64,000 bases of DNA from Syngnathus acus (taxonomy: Eukaryota > Chordata > Actinopteri > Syngnathiformes > Syngnathidae): NCBI RefSeq assembly GCF_901709675.1, contig NC_051101.1:10312501-10376500 (forward strand). The letters run 5' to 3'. The notes under the pieces were generated by a model that was given only the letters and a program-made list of their open reading frames with translations, made no database searches and was not told the DNA's origin. The translations under genes and the position numbers were made by a program. Numbering within the stretch: position 1 is the stretch's first letter; each line of letters begins with the position of its first letter. Of this stretch, positions 37,784 through 52,000 are shown in pieces.

Positions 37784-40294
37784 CTAATGCATTTCTTGCA
37801 ATGTAGTTAAACCGGGCTAAATTATGTAAGAAAGCACAGTAGTGATACCATGAACTTCACTGGGTGGCAAAACCGCCGTCCCATGGGAAGCAGTGAAATT
37901 AGAGCCCCCCGCACCCGTCGCAATCCCATGTTGCTTTTTAATCACGTACACTAAAAAGCCGGAAAGCACACAAGAAAAATTTAAAGGTGCAGTTTCACTG
38001 CCTCATTCAAGCTTTTCAATTGTACTTAAATGCAAAAGAATTGACCGTCTACAGTTCATCACATGCTGATCTGTGTTTGTGGAAAAAAAAAATACAAAAA
38101 TGGCAAGGCAACTTGTGTGTCTTGACATATGAAGGGATTGACAAAGCAGCTGACTTTGACTTTGACTTTGACAATGGCTCTCTGCAAAGACGGGTCATCA
38201 ATCAGGCCAAGCAGCTCCAAAAGCACAGGAAATGTAAACTTCTTCTTCTTTAAATGTTATCGTATGAGTTTTGCGAAGCGAGCTTTCCAAAACTATTAAC
38301 CAAATGACCACAAAGTAGCATAAAGCCAATTCTGCAGCATGGAAGCTCAGGTTGTGCACACTTGAAAGGAATGTGGAGGTGAAACGGGTGATACTTGCTT
38401 CACGGAGAGCGAGCAGGTGGGGGGTCGCTTTAGGCTTAGAAAAAATGTGCACAGTTGGACACTTAATCCCAGCATGTCTAGAAGCAAGCTCACAATGGAA
38501 ACATTAATGAACACTTGCCCTAGCCTGGGATGTGATATAAGATTATGTAATATATTATCCCTCTTTTTTTATGAATGGAGCCCCTGGTGTAGCTTAATAT
38601 TAATAAATGATTAAATAGATTTAATAAATAAATGGTTAACAGATCAAATCAAGTGTTTGTGAGCACGCCTATAGTTTCAAATATGTAAGCTCAAAATATA
38701 GCTTACTATTAATAAATGATTCAATCGATTGAATAATTCAAATAAATGAATGTGGTTTGTAAATGTAAGCTAAACATATAGATGCCATGTCTCTTTAAAA
38801 AAAAAAGTCTCTTGAGGAAGTTTGCTGAGCCCATATTGAGCACTGTTGCTAACCAAAACAGCAGCACTTTTCATGAGTTGTTTTAAGGTCATTTCCACAT
38901 CTGCCTCATAGCTCTGAGATTTGGGGTTTGCTTCCATGTCAAGAATTTACATGTTATTCCTGTGAGTATCAGAGTCCGGAGATAAGATAAAGACTGCAAA
39001 TGGGGACGAGTCAAAAATGGAAAAATAATCACAGCTGTAAATCCAGCCAGACAGTTTATTATTTAATGTGATATTTTTGCACAATGGTATACAAATATAA
39101 AACTCCCTCATAATGGACGGCTTACCACAATAGTGGCCTGGTCTTTTTTTTTTTTTTACTGTTGAGTAATGACTACTGCATGAGGAAATAAAACAAAACA
39201 AAGTTGAATAGCTAATTCCATCTGTCATCATGAGACTTTGTGAAAATGTTCTCAGTTGCCAGTCACATGTCAAAATAAATACAAGCCAATCGGGTTGCAT
39301 CTTTTCCGTCCTTCCTTGCTATCGCCGTGAAGATTTTGAACCGTGACTCGGATATGGTGTCAGTCAAGCAAACAGGGTTAGCTTTCCATCATTATCATTG
39401 GGTGGGAGAACAGGACAGCCTTTGTAAAAAAAAATTGAAAAAAAAGCTTTAGTATCAGAGTAAAGAGAAGCCATTGTGCTTGAGAAAAGCCTCCTTATGG
39501 TTCATGTCCTCGGATCGTAACGGATCCTCGGCCAAATGCAGCCACGGGTATACATGACTGGAAAACAGTCTACTTGATGATCTCAAGTGGAAGACAAGCA
39601 AGCACTCGTGGTATGCGGCCATCAAAAAGAGACGCTAATTACAATCCAGTTTGCACTATTTCACGTGATGACTCGTGAATAATTCCGAGAAAATGTTGGT
39701 GGCGAGATGAAAACAAAAATAACCACAAGAGAGGAAAAATGACTTTTGCTTTTTTTTTAATCTCACAAAAAATGAATGCTTCTGCTCTTTAAAGACAGAC
39801 AGAGTATTCTAGAGAGAAAAAACCCCTGAATGCACAGTTGTCACGTTACAGACATCTCGAGAATATTTCACAGATAATTTTTAGGCACTTGGAATCATAA
39901 AGCAAAGCAAAAAAAAAAAAAAAGAAATTCCCTTTCTGAGCAAAAATACATCTTTGGTCCAGTATTTTACAAAAATTAAAAGCCAGAGTATGAAAATAAC
40001 ATCAGCTTTAACGTTTGTCTCCTAAAGATTGTATTTCTATTGAAAAAAGCTCCACAAAGACCTTTTTTTTTTTCTTTTTAAGTTTTAAATAAGACATTAT
40101 CGCTACATCTTTTTTTTTTTTTTTTTTTTAATGACCAGCACTCTCACGGACGTCATTTGTCGGCTCAATCGTACGTACAGCAGAACAGTATCGTTTTGTG
40201 TGTTTTGTTTCAATCGAGTCGCATTTGGCAAACTTTTTTTGTTGTTGTCTGTGTTTCAGCGAGAAAAAAGACAATCAATCCGTCTTTTCTGGCC

Positions 40295-43006
40295 TCAGCT
40301 GCAGGGCAGCCACGGCGTCTGATAGGACGCGGCGCACGGCGAGGCGTGCGGCGCCTGCACGTGCGCGATGTAGTAATTGCTGAAGTTGATGTCCTGCACG
40401 TAGGGGGCCGGCTGGTAGTAACACGTGACGTTGGTCACGGTCGGGATGGCGTTCTGCTCGGCCAGCGCTTTCAACGCCAGCATGGAGATGAGGCTGAGCG
40501 TCTGGCGCCGCTCGTGGCCCATCAGACACACGGTGCTCTCGTTCACCACCTGGTAGAGCGTCATCAGGCACTCGTAGCGTTTGTGCTCCATGCCGGCAAA
40601 GTGGTTGAGGAGATAAGCCTCCAGTTTCCTCTGCTGCTCGCCAATGTCGGAGAAGTCAATGAAGAAGCGCGAGCACATGTAGCGCTGCATCTGCTTCATG
40701 TCCGACTCGGAGGCCGCTCGGAAGCCCCGTATGAGGAGGTGGCAGTATTTCAGCAAACCGCCCCCTCGGATCTCTTCGGGGCTTCGGGTGGCTATGGTCC
40801 TCTGGCACAAATGATCCATGGCCTCCTGGAAGTCGCCGTACACGCTCTCGCCCACCACCGTGGGATGGAAGCTCTCCGACATGGGCGTCTCCGAGCAGCG
40901 GTCGAACAAGAGCAGCGAGTCCAAGCAAATCTGGAAGGAGTCCACGCTGAACTCAAACTGCCGCCTCAAAGTGTCCACAAATTTGAGCTCCACGTTCTTG
41001 CCCGTGTTGTTGGACAGCGAGATCAGGCTCCAGCGGTCCGCGTCGTTGCACACTTTCACCAGTTTCTGCACGTAGGCCTCCTTGAGGGTCAGCGCCGTGA
41101 TGCGCTCCTTGGACACTCCGGGTGGGAGGAAATCAAAGAGGCAATCCAACACCACATCCTTCACCAGTCGGAAGGCCTGGTCGTCCTTCAGCGACACGCC
41201 GAAAATCAAATCCAGGTCCTTGTAGCCCAGCCCGGTGTCCTGATGGAGCACGTGGCTGGCGGCCGAGCCGTTCAGCCTCACGTCTTTAACGTGCACTCCC
41301 TTGTCCTCCAGTCGCGCCCGCACCACCTAGACGGGACACACACAGGCAGCAAACAGAGCGTTACGGATAGACGACATTGAAGTGAAGGCCGGATCGATAC
41401 TCAGTCCATTTCATCTACATCGACTCGTCGGAATGAATGCGGAGGAGGATGCCAAGCACGGAGCAGCCACCTCAAACTGTCTCAGACTGTGACGCAAATA
41501 TCTGACGAGCAAACCTTTCCTCTCAGCTTGTGGGTCATTAAGGGTCAACGTTTCCTTTCCTCTCCTAGTGACCCGGGGATAACGGTTCAGCGAAAGCGGT
41601 CCGCCACAAAGATGAGGATTCATATCAAGCTAGCTCAGTTTCTATCAATATGAAAAAGCTCATCACATCATGTGAGCCTATTTATAAACTCAACTATCTA
41701 TTACATGGAAGAGCTCATGATCCAAAGCAAATCACATCGTGTCTCATCTCTGTGGAACGAGGCAGCTCATGATCAAATCACGCCCTAAAATTCTTAATGA
41801 GTCTTCATCGCACGTACACAATGCAAATTCTCCTGCCATGACTTTTAATGATCACGTAAGATTTGAATATCTTGGGTCAGGCCACAGAAAAAGGGGGGGG
41901 GAAAAATGAAAGACAAGGCAACACCTGGAAGAGCTCCTAATGGCTCATTATGACTCAGCCCAGGAGAACGTGAACTCTGCCTGCACTGTCACATCCAGGA
42001 ATGTGAACGCTCAGATTTACATTAGGCAGTGCTTCTGCAGGAGCTGCAAGTGTGCCTGGCAAAATGGTGGGGGGGGGGGGGGAAACCCAAGCAGAGACGA
42101 CGAGACGCGTGTCTTTCCTAATATAGTAAGAGACTATTGATAAAAGTGACAGCCGCAAGTTGTGTAACAAAAATGGGCTCGCAATAAACATTTCAAGAAT
42201 ATTTTTTAGTTACACCTTCAACTCAACCTAATGAAGAATTCCACTCTTCCCACATTATTCTAAGAAGTCATTTACTTGTAAATACTCCTTACGTTATTCC
42301 CAAAACATGAATAATTTAGCTCTGGGGTGTGCGTGAAAACCAAAAAGAGAAAACCCGTCGCCACTTCAGAGGATTCCAATCAGCATTTAAGCTTCCTGCA
42401 ACACTCACTGGAGTGGAGCATTCATCTTTCCATAACCGCAAGCATTAGCTCAGGGCTTTGTGCACTCGCTGAGCTCATCATCGACGTGGGAATGAAATAA
42501 GTGCAGCGTGACTGTGAGGCTTCAGATAGACCATAAGTGGAGTTTTGACTCATGAGAAGACGCTTTGCAGATAGCCAAGTGTCTGTGCGGACGCCACAAT
42601 GGGAGGAAAAATTGTGTAAGTCAGCCACTGGAAATGGGGAGGGGGGGGGGGGGGGGGGGGGTGATTTCGATGAAAACCATTTCTGTCGTCCATACAGACT
42701 GACAACTTCTGCAAAAGATCGATTAAGCAACAGAAAGAGAAGTGAGCCTTCATGAAAGTATGCAAAAGAAGATTTCTTGGAATGTTCGGTGCATACTTTT
42801 ACGAGTTAATGACATGCAAAGTCAAGTTTTCCACCTGACAAAAAAGTTACCTGAACTATCTTTCGGGGGCTCATGGACAACGTGGGGAAGTTTCCGCGGC
42901 CGTGGATGGGCACAGCTTCTCCCAGAATGGAATCCAAACGCTGCACCTGATCCCAGGACAAAACGCAGAAACGCCGACTCTGCTTCGAGGCATCCCCGCA
43001 CTCCAT
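40295..43006 (-). CDS. tent5b: Terminal nucleotidyltransferase 5B (FAM46B), non-canonical poly(A) polymerase
   Basis: TENT5 enzymes add poly(A) tails to mRNAs in the cytoplasm. Two coding exons: 42851-43006 (52 codons, ATG at 43004-43006 with G at -3 and +4) and 40295-41326 (343 codons plus stop), giving 395 residues against about 425 in human TENT5B. Exon 1 encodes [10 protein letters not shown] and [11 protein letters not shown]. Exon 2 begins VVRARLED and has the nucleotidyltransferase core GSAASHVLH...GYKDLDLIF (Asp-x-Asp pair), ELKFVD (third acidic residue), [33 protein letters not shown], and ends [18 protein letters not shown] and IATRSPEEI resemble paralogue B; the C-terminal [13 protein letters not shown] is shared with A and C. 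Exon 2 is GC-rich compared with its surroundings. The 1.5-kb intron holds two G-runs. Intact and probably functional. Confidence 0.93.
42068..42082. repeat. Poly-G run in tent5b intron
   Basis: About 15 G residues within a locally G-rich context; possible G-quadruplex on the plus strand (C-rich in the transcript). Confidence 0.9.
42636..42661. repeat. Poly-G run (21 uninterrupted G) in tent5b intron
   Basis: GGGGA followed by 21 G. In the tent5b sense transcript this is poly-C, about 190 nt below the exon 1 donor at 42850. Run length is likely to vary between individuals. Confidence 0.95.
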
Positions 43007-46000
43007 ACCGATCAAACAGCCCCGAGAGATACAAAAAAAATGAAGCCGAATAAATTCCTGTGGGATATTCCACTTAATGCGTTCCGTTACTGCCAGATGG
43101 AGTTGGTGGAAGGAAGTGTTGGGTCAGCTGGTAGCAGAGAAATCCGCCCTCCGTGCTCAAGCGTCGATTCATAAGGAAGGTCTCATGTGTTTCAAAGCTC
43201 CGCCTACATTAGCATACGGCGCTCTGATTGGTCGCCACGTTTGGTCATTGAGCAATGACTCGGTGGAAACACCTCCCTATGACGTCAGTGCTGTGCATCG
43301 CTCCTCCTCCACTTGCTCGAATGCAAAAAAATCAATTTAGCAACTTTTCACAATATGCCTATTTAAAACTAATAATATTAATGAAAAAAAACACCAAACA
43401 ACACTTAGTAAAAAGTAAAAAATATATACATTTGACTTCTAAACCACAAAACAATCTGCCCATCTGCAAAAGTGCCTTGAGTTGCTAAACTGACTTTAAA
43501 TAGTTAAAACTCAAATGATGTACTGCTTATACAAATTTCAATCAAATTAAAACTACAAAAAAAGTAGCCTCAGCCCTTGTCTCATAGCATATTGCTGCGT
43601 GACCCACTGTTTGTTTTTTTAAACTATTCACACTCTTGCATAGCTAAACAGTGTGAGCAAAAAAAAAAGCTTCTCAGAAGTTAAAAAAGTAAAACTACTT
43701 TCAACATAAGCAAACTCCAAGCTCAACCTTTATTGACTCAAGGGATATTTGTAGAGCATGCCGGATGGTTTTTTTTTTTTTTTTAATGCCCTGCTTCATA
43801 ACCAAAGCTGCAGGCCTTATTGCCACCACATATGAGAATATTTAATGTACTGCTTTGCATGCCGAACGTTTTCATTTCTCCACCCTCTATGTCAAATCAC
43901 AACTCCCTAACCAATTGAACAAGCAAGACTTGGGATTCATGAATTCAGGTACTTCATTTCTTTCTGTGTAAATACAATGAAATGAATAAATCCAACCAAT
44001 CGTGATATCATTTGCGTTCAACAAGTGGCAAAATGGCCGCCGCTTGAGATTCTGCCGCTTACTTCATCTTCCAAAAAAGCAAAATTAGTCAGAATATTGT
44101 GTATAAAAGACAGTGAAAGAAATATAATGAAACTGAAAAGAGTTTGTTGTAATTATGTTAAATGCTGAATTAATTAAAACAGTCTTAGGAATGTGTTTGC
44201 ACTCAAAGACAAGTATGCTTTAAGTTTGAAGGAGTGCCTCATTTGATCATGCGATTATTACGCCAGCATAAAATTCCCAAAACATCTTCAATGGAAACAA
44301 AAATCGGAATAGCTTGAGAAGGAATTGACTTAATTTAGAAGAAACGGAATGAATGATTAAGAACCTTTTTCCTAAAGCTAACCTAATATGTCTTCATTCT
44401 TTTTCCGTTGGCAGCTTTAAGTTCCTCTCATTAGCGTTTGCTTAATCTCTTTCCAACGCACAGGCACAAAAAGGTGAATTTGATATTTCTAAGTGAATAC
44501 TTCAGGAAGACAAAATCAACGCATCAGCAGTTTGGAAGCATCAATGAAGGTCGTTTTAGGCTGAAAAGATTTAGTAAATGTTTGAATACATTGTTTGGGT
44601 TAATCATATCAAAGTCTGCGTGCATGTCTATAAAACGTGTGAAAGGTGATACGGTCAAATTTATTGAAATCGAGAAGCTGAGTGTTTGCACTATGATGGG
44701 TTGCAAATAAAACGATAAAATGTGGCTTGGCAACAATCCCTGATCATTGCTTTACTCATAATTGGGTTTATGATGAAAACGCTCCACAGTATTGACCTTT
44801 AAACTTCTCTTTTTTCCAAAATCCCCTCTCTGTTTTACACACTTGTCCTGGATTTTAAATTGCATTGATTCATGCCCGGAGAGAAGCCAAGATGAAACCC
44901 CCTTAATGATAATTCCAACATAAAGGCAGACATTAGTCACAATGGCAAACATTACTCGTTTTGATCGCAGGGGGGGTTAAGTGTAACCACACACTGCATA
45001 TTGAATTAAAAAAAAAACAAAAAAAAACGGTGCGCATATCAGTCCACGCAGCTCATAAGTGCACCTGTAAAATGTTTACGAGGGAGTGAAGTTCATTTTA
45101 GGATTGAGCGCCGTTGGCTTTTAGTGACGCTGCAATAAAATAGATACACAGAAAAACATGCTCTTAAGCACTTGAGCGCACACGTACGTCATCAGGACGG
45201 GACTTTTTAGTCCCCATGGAAGATTTTGCTCCTAATCCTGACAACATCGCTACGTCACCATGGCAACAGCATCCATCTGTGTCATTTGGACAGATGTGTT
45301 GTCGTTCTGACGGTCACGGCAGGTGCCGGCGCAAGACGGCCACTGCGTCATGACGCTATAAATAACACACGCTGTGGCAGCTGCGCATCCTGGGAAACAA
45401 AACGCACGTTTCACCTGAATGTGAAACACTTGGTGAGAACACAAAGACGGTAGATAAATATTAAGCCACTTGACATTATCAGGTTTCTTCACTGTCCCAT
45501 GGCAGAATGAGTCAGGACACGCTTTTCATTGACCGTGCTTTTGAACATTTGCCCACGTACACACTTAAGATTTAAGTCAATAGAAGCCATGTTTGGTCAT
45601 GAGCGGGAAATGGGTGTCAACAGCCGCGACTGGGAAATAACAAGTGGAACACTATGAAGGATGTGTTTTCTTTTTTGTTTTTTTTATTATTATTGTTTAG
45701 CTCCATTTGAGGAACCGTTTGAACGCTGCACTGCCCTTCACATTCATGCCATACCGTTTAATAAGTTTGACATTCGGGTAAATACTCTGACGTCTGCTAA
45801 TCATGACGTTTGCCAAAAGCAGAGCAGCGCTCAGTTTGTTATGAACTAAATGTGTGGCTAGAGCGTGAAACGGCATCCTTAAAAGTTGCCTCCATCATAT
45901 TAATGTTTGATTATTGGTTCATTCCAGAATTGGAAGAAAATCTAGGAATAAACATATTAGAAAAACAGACCACTTGTTTTATTATTTTGAGTTGTGAAAC

Positions 46001-49000
46001 AACAAACATAGCCTGCAATTTGATTGGTCCAATTCAACTAATAAAGGTACACTATAAGATATTCTACAGTAGCCCAATCTTGTTCTTTTTTTAATCTAAA
46101 ATAAAATGTTGCTGATGAAAATCATTTAGAATTAAGTTACATTTTATTGAAATAATATTTTAACAGGGTTGCGAAGAATGCTAATGTAGCATGCAGCTAG
46201 CATGCTGCATGCTAAATGGCAAGAACAAACTTAGCTATGCAATAAATTTTTCAGATAATATGAGTAACAGGGTTGAATCTGTTTGAGTGGCTCACTTAAT
46301 TTTGGCTGAAAACAATGGAAAAGATTAAAAAAAACGAAAAGGAGACTTCTTCCTATTGTTAAAGCAATTAGCTCGATGATGACATTCCTGCTGTCGTGTT
46401 GCTCGTTTTTTTCCTCCGATATCGATATCAGGCCTGCATCTGTATTGAGAGACAAAAATTACGAGTATTTAAAATATGTCTTCTTGTATTTCTTTTAGAG
46501 GGGTGCTCAATGGCTATTTTCAATATTTTAGTATTACTTGTATTACAGCTACAAATGCATTTTGTCTCAGTACAACTATAATTACATAAGTGCATGTATT
46601 TAGCGCATGGGTTCCAATGTAGGAGGAAAAAACATTTTTTATGGGAATAAAATCTTAGTACTATCAGAAAAACTTGTTGGGTTAAGAAAATATAGCGTTA
46701 CATGGCAACGCCATAGTAGCACAACAAATAAGATTTTATATCTTTATTACCTACAGATTGTATTTACAACAGACACAGATTAATTTAGGACCACATGAAT
46801 GTGGCACAGGCCTGTTCTAAAAATAACAAACCAGTGATTGGACTTTGCAATTTCAAAGGAACATTGTCGAAGTGATCGATAAATGTTCAATCAATCATGA
46901 TTTGAAAATGTAAACAGGTGCAGAGATTTATAGAAATAAAATGTTGCATACTGATATGTATTGATTTCCTACCTTGTTAAGTCATTATTGATAGTTAATT
47001 GTCATGAATCATGAAGAGGCTCAGTGTCACAAAGAATGAAGATAATTAGCAACATTTAATTAAAGGCAACAATAAAGTCAACAGAGTAAAAAGATGTCAT
47101 CTTTTTTGCGCTGATTCTGAATCTATGTTTTTCTGGTTTTGATAATAATAATGATAATGATATCATCAAAGGTCGGTGACCCCCTGGACTAATTTAATCG
47201 CGCGAGTGACACTGGATCTCGCGTTTATCCCTGAGTTGACATCCTGCCTGATCCATGACAAGTGACACTGTGGGTCTAGTAGGCGCGGTGAGGTTGTTCC
47301 TATTTCAACACACCCTAGGCAAATTGGCCTTTTAACTGCCTGCGAAATTATTAGGAAATTCTCAAGCACAGCGAGACTAATTTTGTGTCTTTCCGTCATA
47401 TTGTTTATGTCACAAAGAAAAAACTCTTTAGTCAAACACAACCTGTTGTTGAACAATTGTCACCAACGTCACACACGGAGGTATTTAAGTCTCTCCACAC
47501 GGCACATACATGTTAAACACGAAGAACAAGTCTTAGTTATAATTGGCATTTGCTTTGACCTGTAACCAAAGCTGATGCTTTAATTACTCTGTTTGGTTTT
47601 ACGCTGCGTAATTGTGACGCTCTTTCCACTGTGTTTGGAAAGATACAAGTTTGTTTAGTCGTGGCTACAGTCATGGCACCTGTTCTCCAAAAGCAGGTTG
47701 ACTTGACCACCCGGCCGGGGACATCCGGACCTACGCCTGCTGTTTTATCACAGCAGAAAAGGTGTGATAAGAGCTCAGTTTACTTTTACGGGTTGCTCCA
47801 GAAGACAAATCTATGAGAGAGTGGAGAGAGCTTGCGCAAGCAGGCCACGCTGCTGACGTCAAGAGTGGCTGCTTGATTAATTACAGAAGTGCTCGGTGGA
47901 GTGTTCACAACGGAGTGAATATAGCTTTGGGTTTTGCCAAAGCAGCATAGTCAGATAAAAAAAAAAAAAAAAAAAAAAAATCTTTAAAAAAAAAAATGAC
48001 TTGTATTTTGCTGGCCTTATTTTTTTAGTTAATTAATTGCATTTCTTATATATTTATATAAGATATATTTTGTTATAATACTAAGTGTTGCTTTTAATGA
48101 CATCATCATTTGAATCTAAAAACATAGCCAATGCTCACTCAAAATATTTCAAACTTTGTTGTTGCTTAATTTTATTTCCAGGCTGAAGAATGACATTTAC
48201 AACAATGAAAGGAATTTTGTGTCTTAAAATATGCTCACACAAATAATAGCGTAAGAGTGCAGCATGAGGGAATTCCAAACATAATGGCGACCAGAAATCG
48301 GAATTACAATTTCGAATTTAATGTTGATTGAGCATAATAGACACTGTGAAAAAAGTGGACTTTAATTCCAATATGTTACAAATGTGTATATGATTATGTA
48401 ATTTTAATTAATCATAATGGCCTGGCCAGTCGAGTTGGGCAGATACGAGTCAGAGTGAGGAACAAGCAAACGCATCCATTGCAGCCTTTACAACTTGAAA
48501 ATGAAATTTTTCTAAAATTTTGATGAATACATTTTTAATTTCATTTAGCATGGGCTTTTTAAATTTAATATTTGAAGTGATTTTATATTTTTAGTCACAG
48601 TCATGACTTGGTGGCTCGGGATGAGAGTCATTATTGCATACTTGAAATGCTCCAAAGCTCAACAGTCAAATATAGCATTGGACTATTATGTAACAGTGGT
48701 TCATTTTACTCAAGACGAGAAAAAAAAAAAAACTTTGGATATAAGCTGCAACTACAGAGAAAAATGAAAAAATGCAAACAGTGGCCTAGCAAGATAAGAA
48801 ATTCCTTTAGAAGTTGTGATAAAACAGACAATAAATCAACTGTGCAGCTTTCATACGGCACATCAGAGAAGTGAGGGGATGTTGGCAGTGCGTCAGGCGC
48901 ATATTTTATCCGTGTGAAATGTCTCTTTACTTCCCCCTGAAAGCCAAAAAGCTCAAGCACACATGTGGATGCATGCATGAGTTATAGAGGAGGCTGTGTT

Positions 49001-52000
49001 AAAGACAGGAATGTATAGCCTCACTCATAAAACTCCTTTTTGCTCGCTCGCTGGGAGCTTCTGACTTGGACAGATTCCTTAACGGGAGCTCAAACCGTAC
49101 CATCCAGCCGTCTCATAATGACCCTTAATGTAGCCGAATAACTGTTTATACTCTCAAATCCTACACTTAAAAAAAACAAACCCCATGTTGCTTTACTTTT
49201 CACTCAACGTGCCTCCGTCTGTGACCCCGCCAGACAGTTATCCACAAAGTACAGACACCGGGGCCAAGAATATCACGAAAATGTAAAAATACGATATACA
49301 ACTTCTGCCATTTTTCCAACACGTGACTCATATGAAAAACTTCCACAAGTGGCGCGATGGGTCCTTTCAACCTCTGTAGAGTTTACCAGATGTGAGAAGG
49401 GAACCCCTATTTAGCAGGGAGCTCCGGTTTCATTCCCAGAAACCCCGCACCCCGCTGCCCTCCCGACGCCAGGAGCAGAACTCCCGGCTCGAGCAACACA
49501 CGGGAGCCGTTCAAATCAGTGGGATGTTTCCAGATAAATTCCCTCAGAAGCCATATCTGTTAAGATCATCCCAACGCAGGTTGACTTTATGATTTTAGGA
49601 GCAAAAGCAAATTTTTTCCAACCTCAGACTTTAAACAGCGTGCCAAGAAATATAGCAGTATGCGTTGTTTGTATGCTTCCATTGGCTGTGTTCACACCCA
49701 CAACAGCGCAAACCCCCATTCCATTGTGCATGGACAAAATCACAAAAGAATGAAAACTCCACCCGTGCAAACAGTTAGACTGTGTTTTGGACTTGACTTG
49801 TTCACGTTAGATAAGTTTAATCATAGTATGCCCTCAGGTGTCTTCAAAGTCGTAAACGTGACAATTAGTCTCTGTCGTGTTTGGTGACGTGGTGTTTACG
49901 AAGCGTGGAGTAGAGAACGAGAAGGAGATGATTGCCTCAAGAGATTTGAAAATAATTGTGCTGCTGTTAAGGCTACAAAAATGCTACCTTGTTGCTATTC
50001 GTTAGCTCATTTGTGGCTTTTCCTGCTATGTGTTAGCATTAAGCTAGCAGACGTTCGGGTAAAGTTATGTGTTAAATACGCAATTTTATTTTATATTTAG
50101 TCTAACAGTAAACATAAGGCTGCTATCTCAAATTTTGGCTTAAAATCAGAGAGAAAAATCAACCAAACATCTCGTAAAAACGTATTGATTTGGTCACTTA
50201 TCTAAAATTAGATGAGAGAAGCAGTCATTTTTTCGTTTGTTAAGAAGATTCATGCGTTGTGGGGGCAGGTTTGACTTTCACGAGCAACAGGGGAAAAAGG
50301 CACACAGAGCACACATGGCCAAAAGCTGCTGTGAGTTACAAGCAGCGAAGCTTTCAAAAGCAGCTGGAGGTCAGACGCCCGACGTCATGTTTCAGAGTGA
50401 GAAAAAAAGATATACACACATTTTTTTACTGTACGCTTCCTTTTTTTTTTTTTGTGTGTGTCAGATGTAGTGACATTCTGCCATGAACTTGCTTTTTCTG
50501 TCCTTTGGAACATTACCCTGGCAAACAATATAGCGTGCAGTAAGTCAAATAAGCGTTATGTCTGGTCATGCCCTTACAGTGACTCAGCATTCATCGGCTA
50601 TCTGTCGGTCATCGTGTCTTTTTTTCCCCCTGCTGCTCTCATTTTATTGTCATTGCTACATAAACCTGAGCCACATCCAAGTGTCTGAAGTCCGACGGCC
50701 TTTATTGGTCATTGCATAACCGCAAATCAGGTGTTTACCATTGAAGGATTCCTGCACTATGTCACAGCCAGCACTGTAAATAACATTCAATGTACAAAAA
50801 AAATAAAATAAAATACACTCTAGAATGCGCATTAAAAACCACACTACAACTTGACTCGCAATATTTTGAGAGTTCTATGGAGGATACTTTGCAAGAGCTC
50901 ATTAAAAGGTTAATTATGGTACAATGAGGTCAAGCAGAAGTGCAAATTGTGGTCAAATGATCGTACTTTGTACCCTAATCGTCCAGTATTAGTAATATAT
51001 TAATTAGCGGGAGTCTTTTATGTGTACTATAAAACACATTTTGCCGCCTAATCTATGTTTTATTTCTTTTTTTTTATATACTGCTTGGCCTCATTACAGT
51101 TGCAAGCGAGCTGGGGCCTCTCCGAGCTGGGCAAGAGGTGGGGCAAATGTTAGAGAGGTCACTAGGCAACCACAGTGCACATATAGACAAACAACCTTTC
51201 ACACTATGGACAAATGGGAGTCTTCAATGAACCGAACATGCACACGGTTCTGATGTGGGTAAGGCAAGAATGAAACTTAGAAGCTTTCAACTGTGAGCTA
51301 GATGCTAACCACTGAACACATTACAATTGTATATTGTGCAAAATTAAATGATGCTTGATATATAAAAATACTGCTATCACATAAAAAAAGAATCAAAATC
51401 AATTGACAAAATAATTAAAGTGGAGGTTAAAAAAAAAGTTGCATTTTTTTGTCATGCAGCTTTTTCTTTTCCCGTGCGTTTGGTGACCAAGCCCTGCCCT
51501 CTCTGAACTGAAAGAACAAACAAAAATGACATTGATGTTTTCATTGTTTGCACACCAATAGTCTCTGGAGTGCTTGTACCTGTCAAGTATGAAGTTACAC
51601 AACCGAGTAAATCTTTTGTCAGTTGCCTTTTCCCGAAAATGAAACTGGAAGAGAGCGTTTGGAGTGTATTTTCAAACGCGCCATAATTAGGGTAGAGTCC
51701 GAGCTTTACTATTCTTGGTCTCAGTTTATGTAAATTTCCCACAAAAGAATTTTTTCTTCTTTATGATGCATTTTTGAATGGTGCGACTTGTGTTGAAGAC
51801 TCTTAAAAAAAATTTTTGACCCACCCATGAAGTTGGATCAATTTGACCCAGAGCCAAACCAAACACAGTTAATTCTGTACACCAACATGAGAGTCATTTA
51901 CATTCCCTAGCTGCACATGACACAAACCCACACACATACCTAATTATCGTGCATGGAAATCAGGAACGCCTTCTCACACTCGAACTCGGAAGGACGCATT

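Larger units (their letters stand above)
28037..40294. other. Gene-poor interval between tcea3 and tent5b
   Basis: The tcea3 promoter and 5'UTR must lie just above 28037. No TATA box is evident. The rest contains one hAT-like MITE (29493-29744), one larger hAT-like element (36918-37783), a minisatellite (34874-35225) and simple repeats (poly-T around 33567-33579 and 40111-40129, TTTGAC repeats at 38154-38170). No ORF here shows a recognisable domain or splice-linked partner. Distal exons or enhancers of neighbours cannot be excluded. Confidence 0.5.

Noticed and set aside
40157-41380. 407-codon plus-strand ORF opposite tent5b
   Set aside because: It is the antisense shadow of the GC-rich tent5b exon. 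The minus strand has clear nucleotidyltransferase motifs, while the plus-strand protein is His/Val/Arg-rich without a domain.
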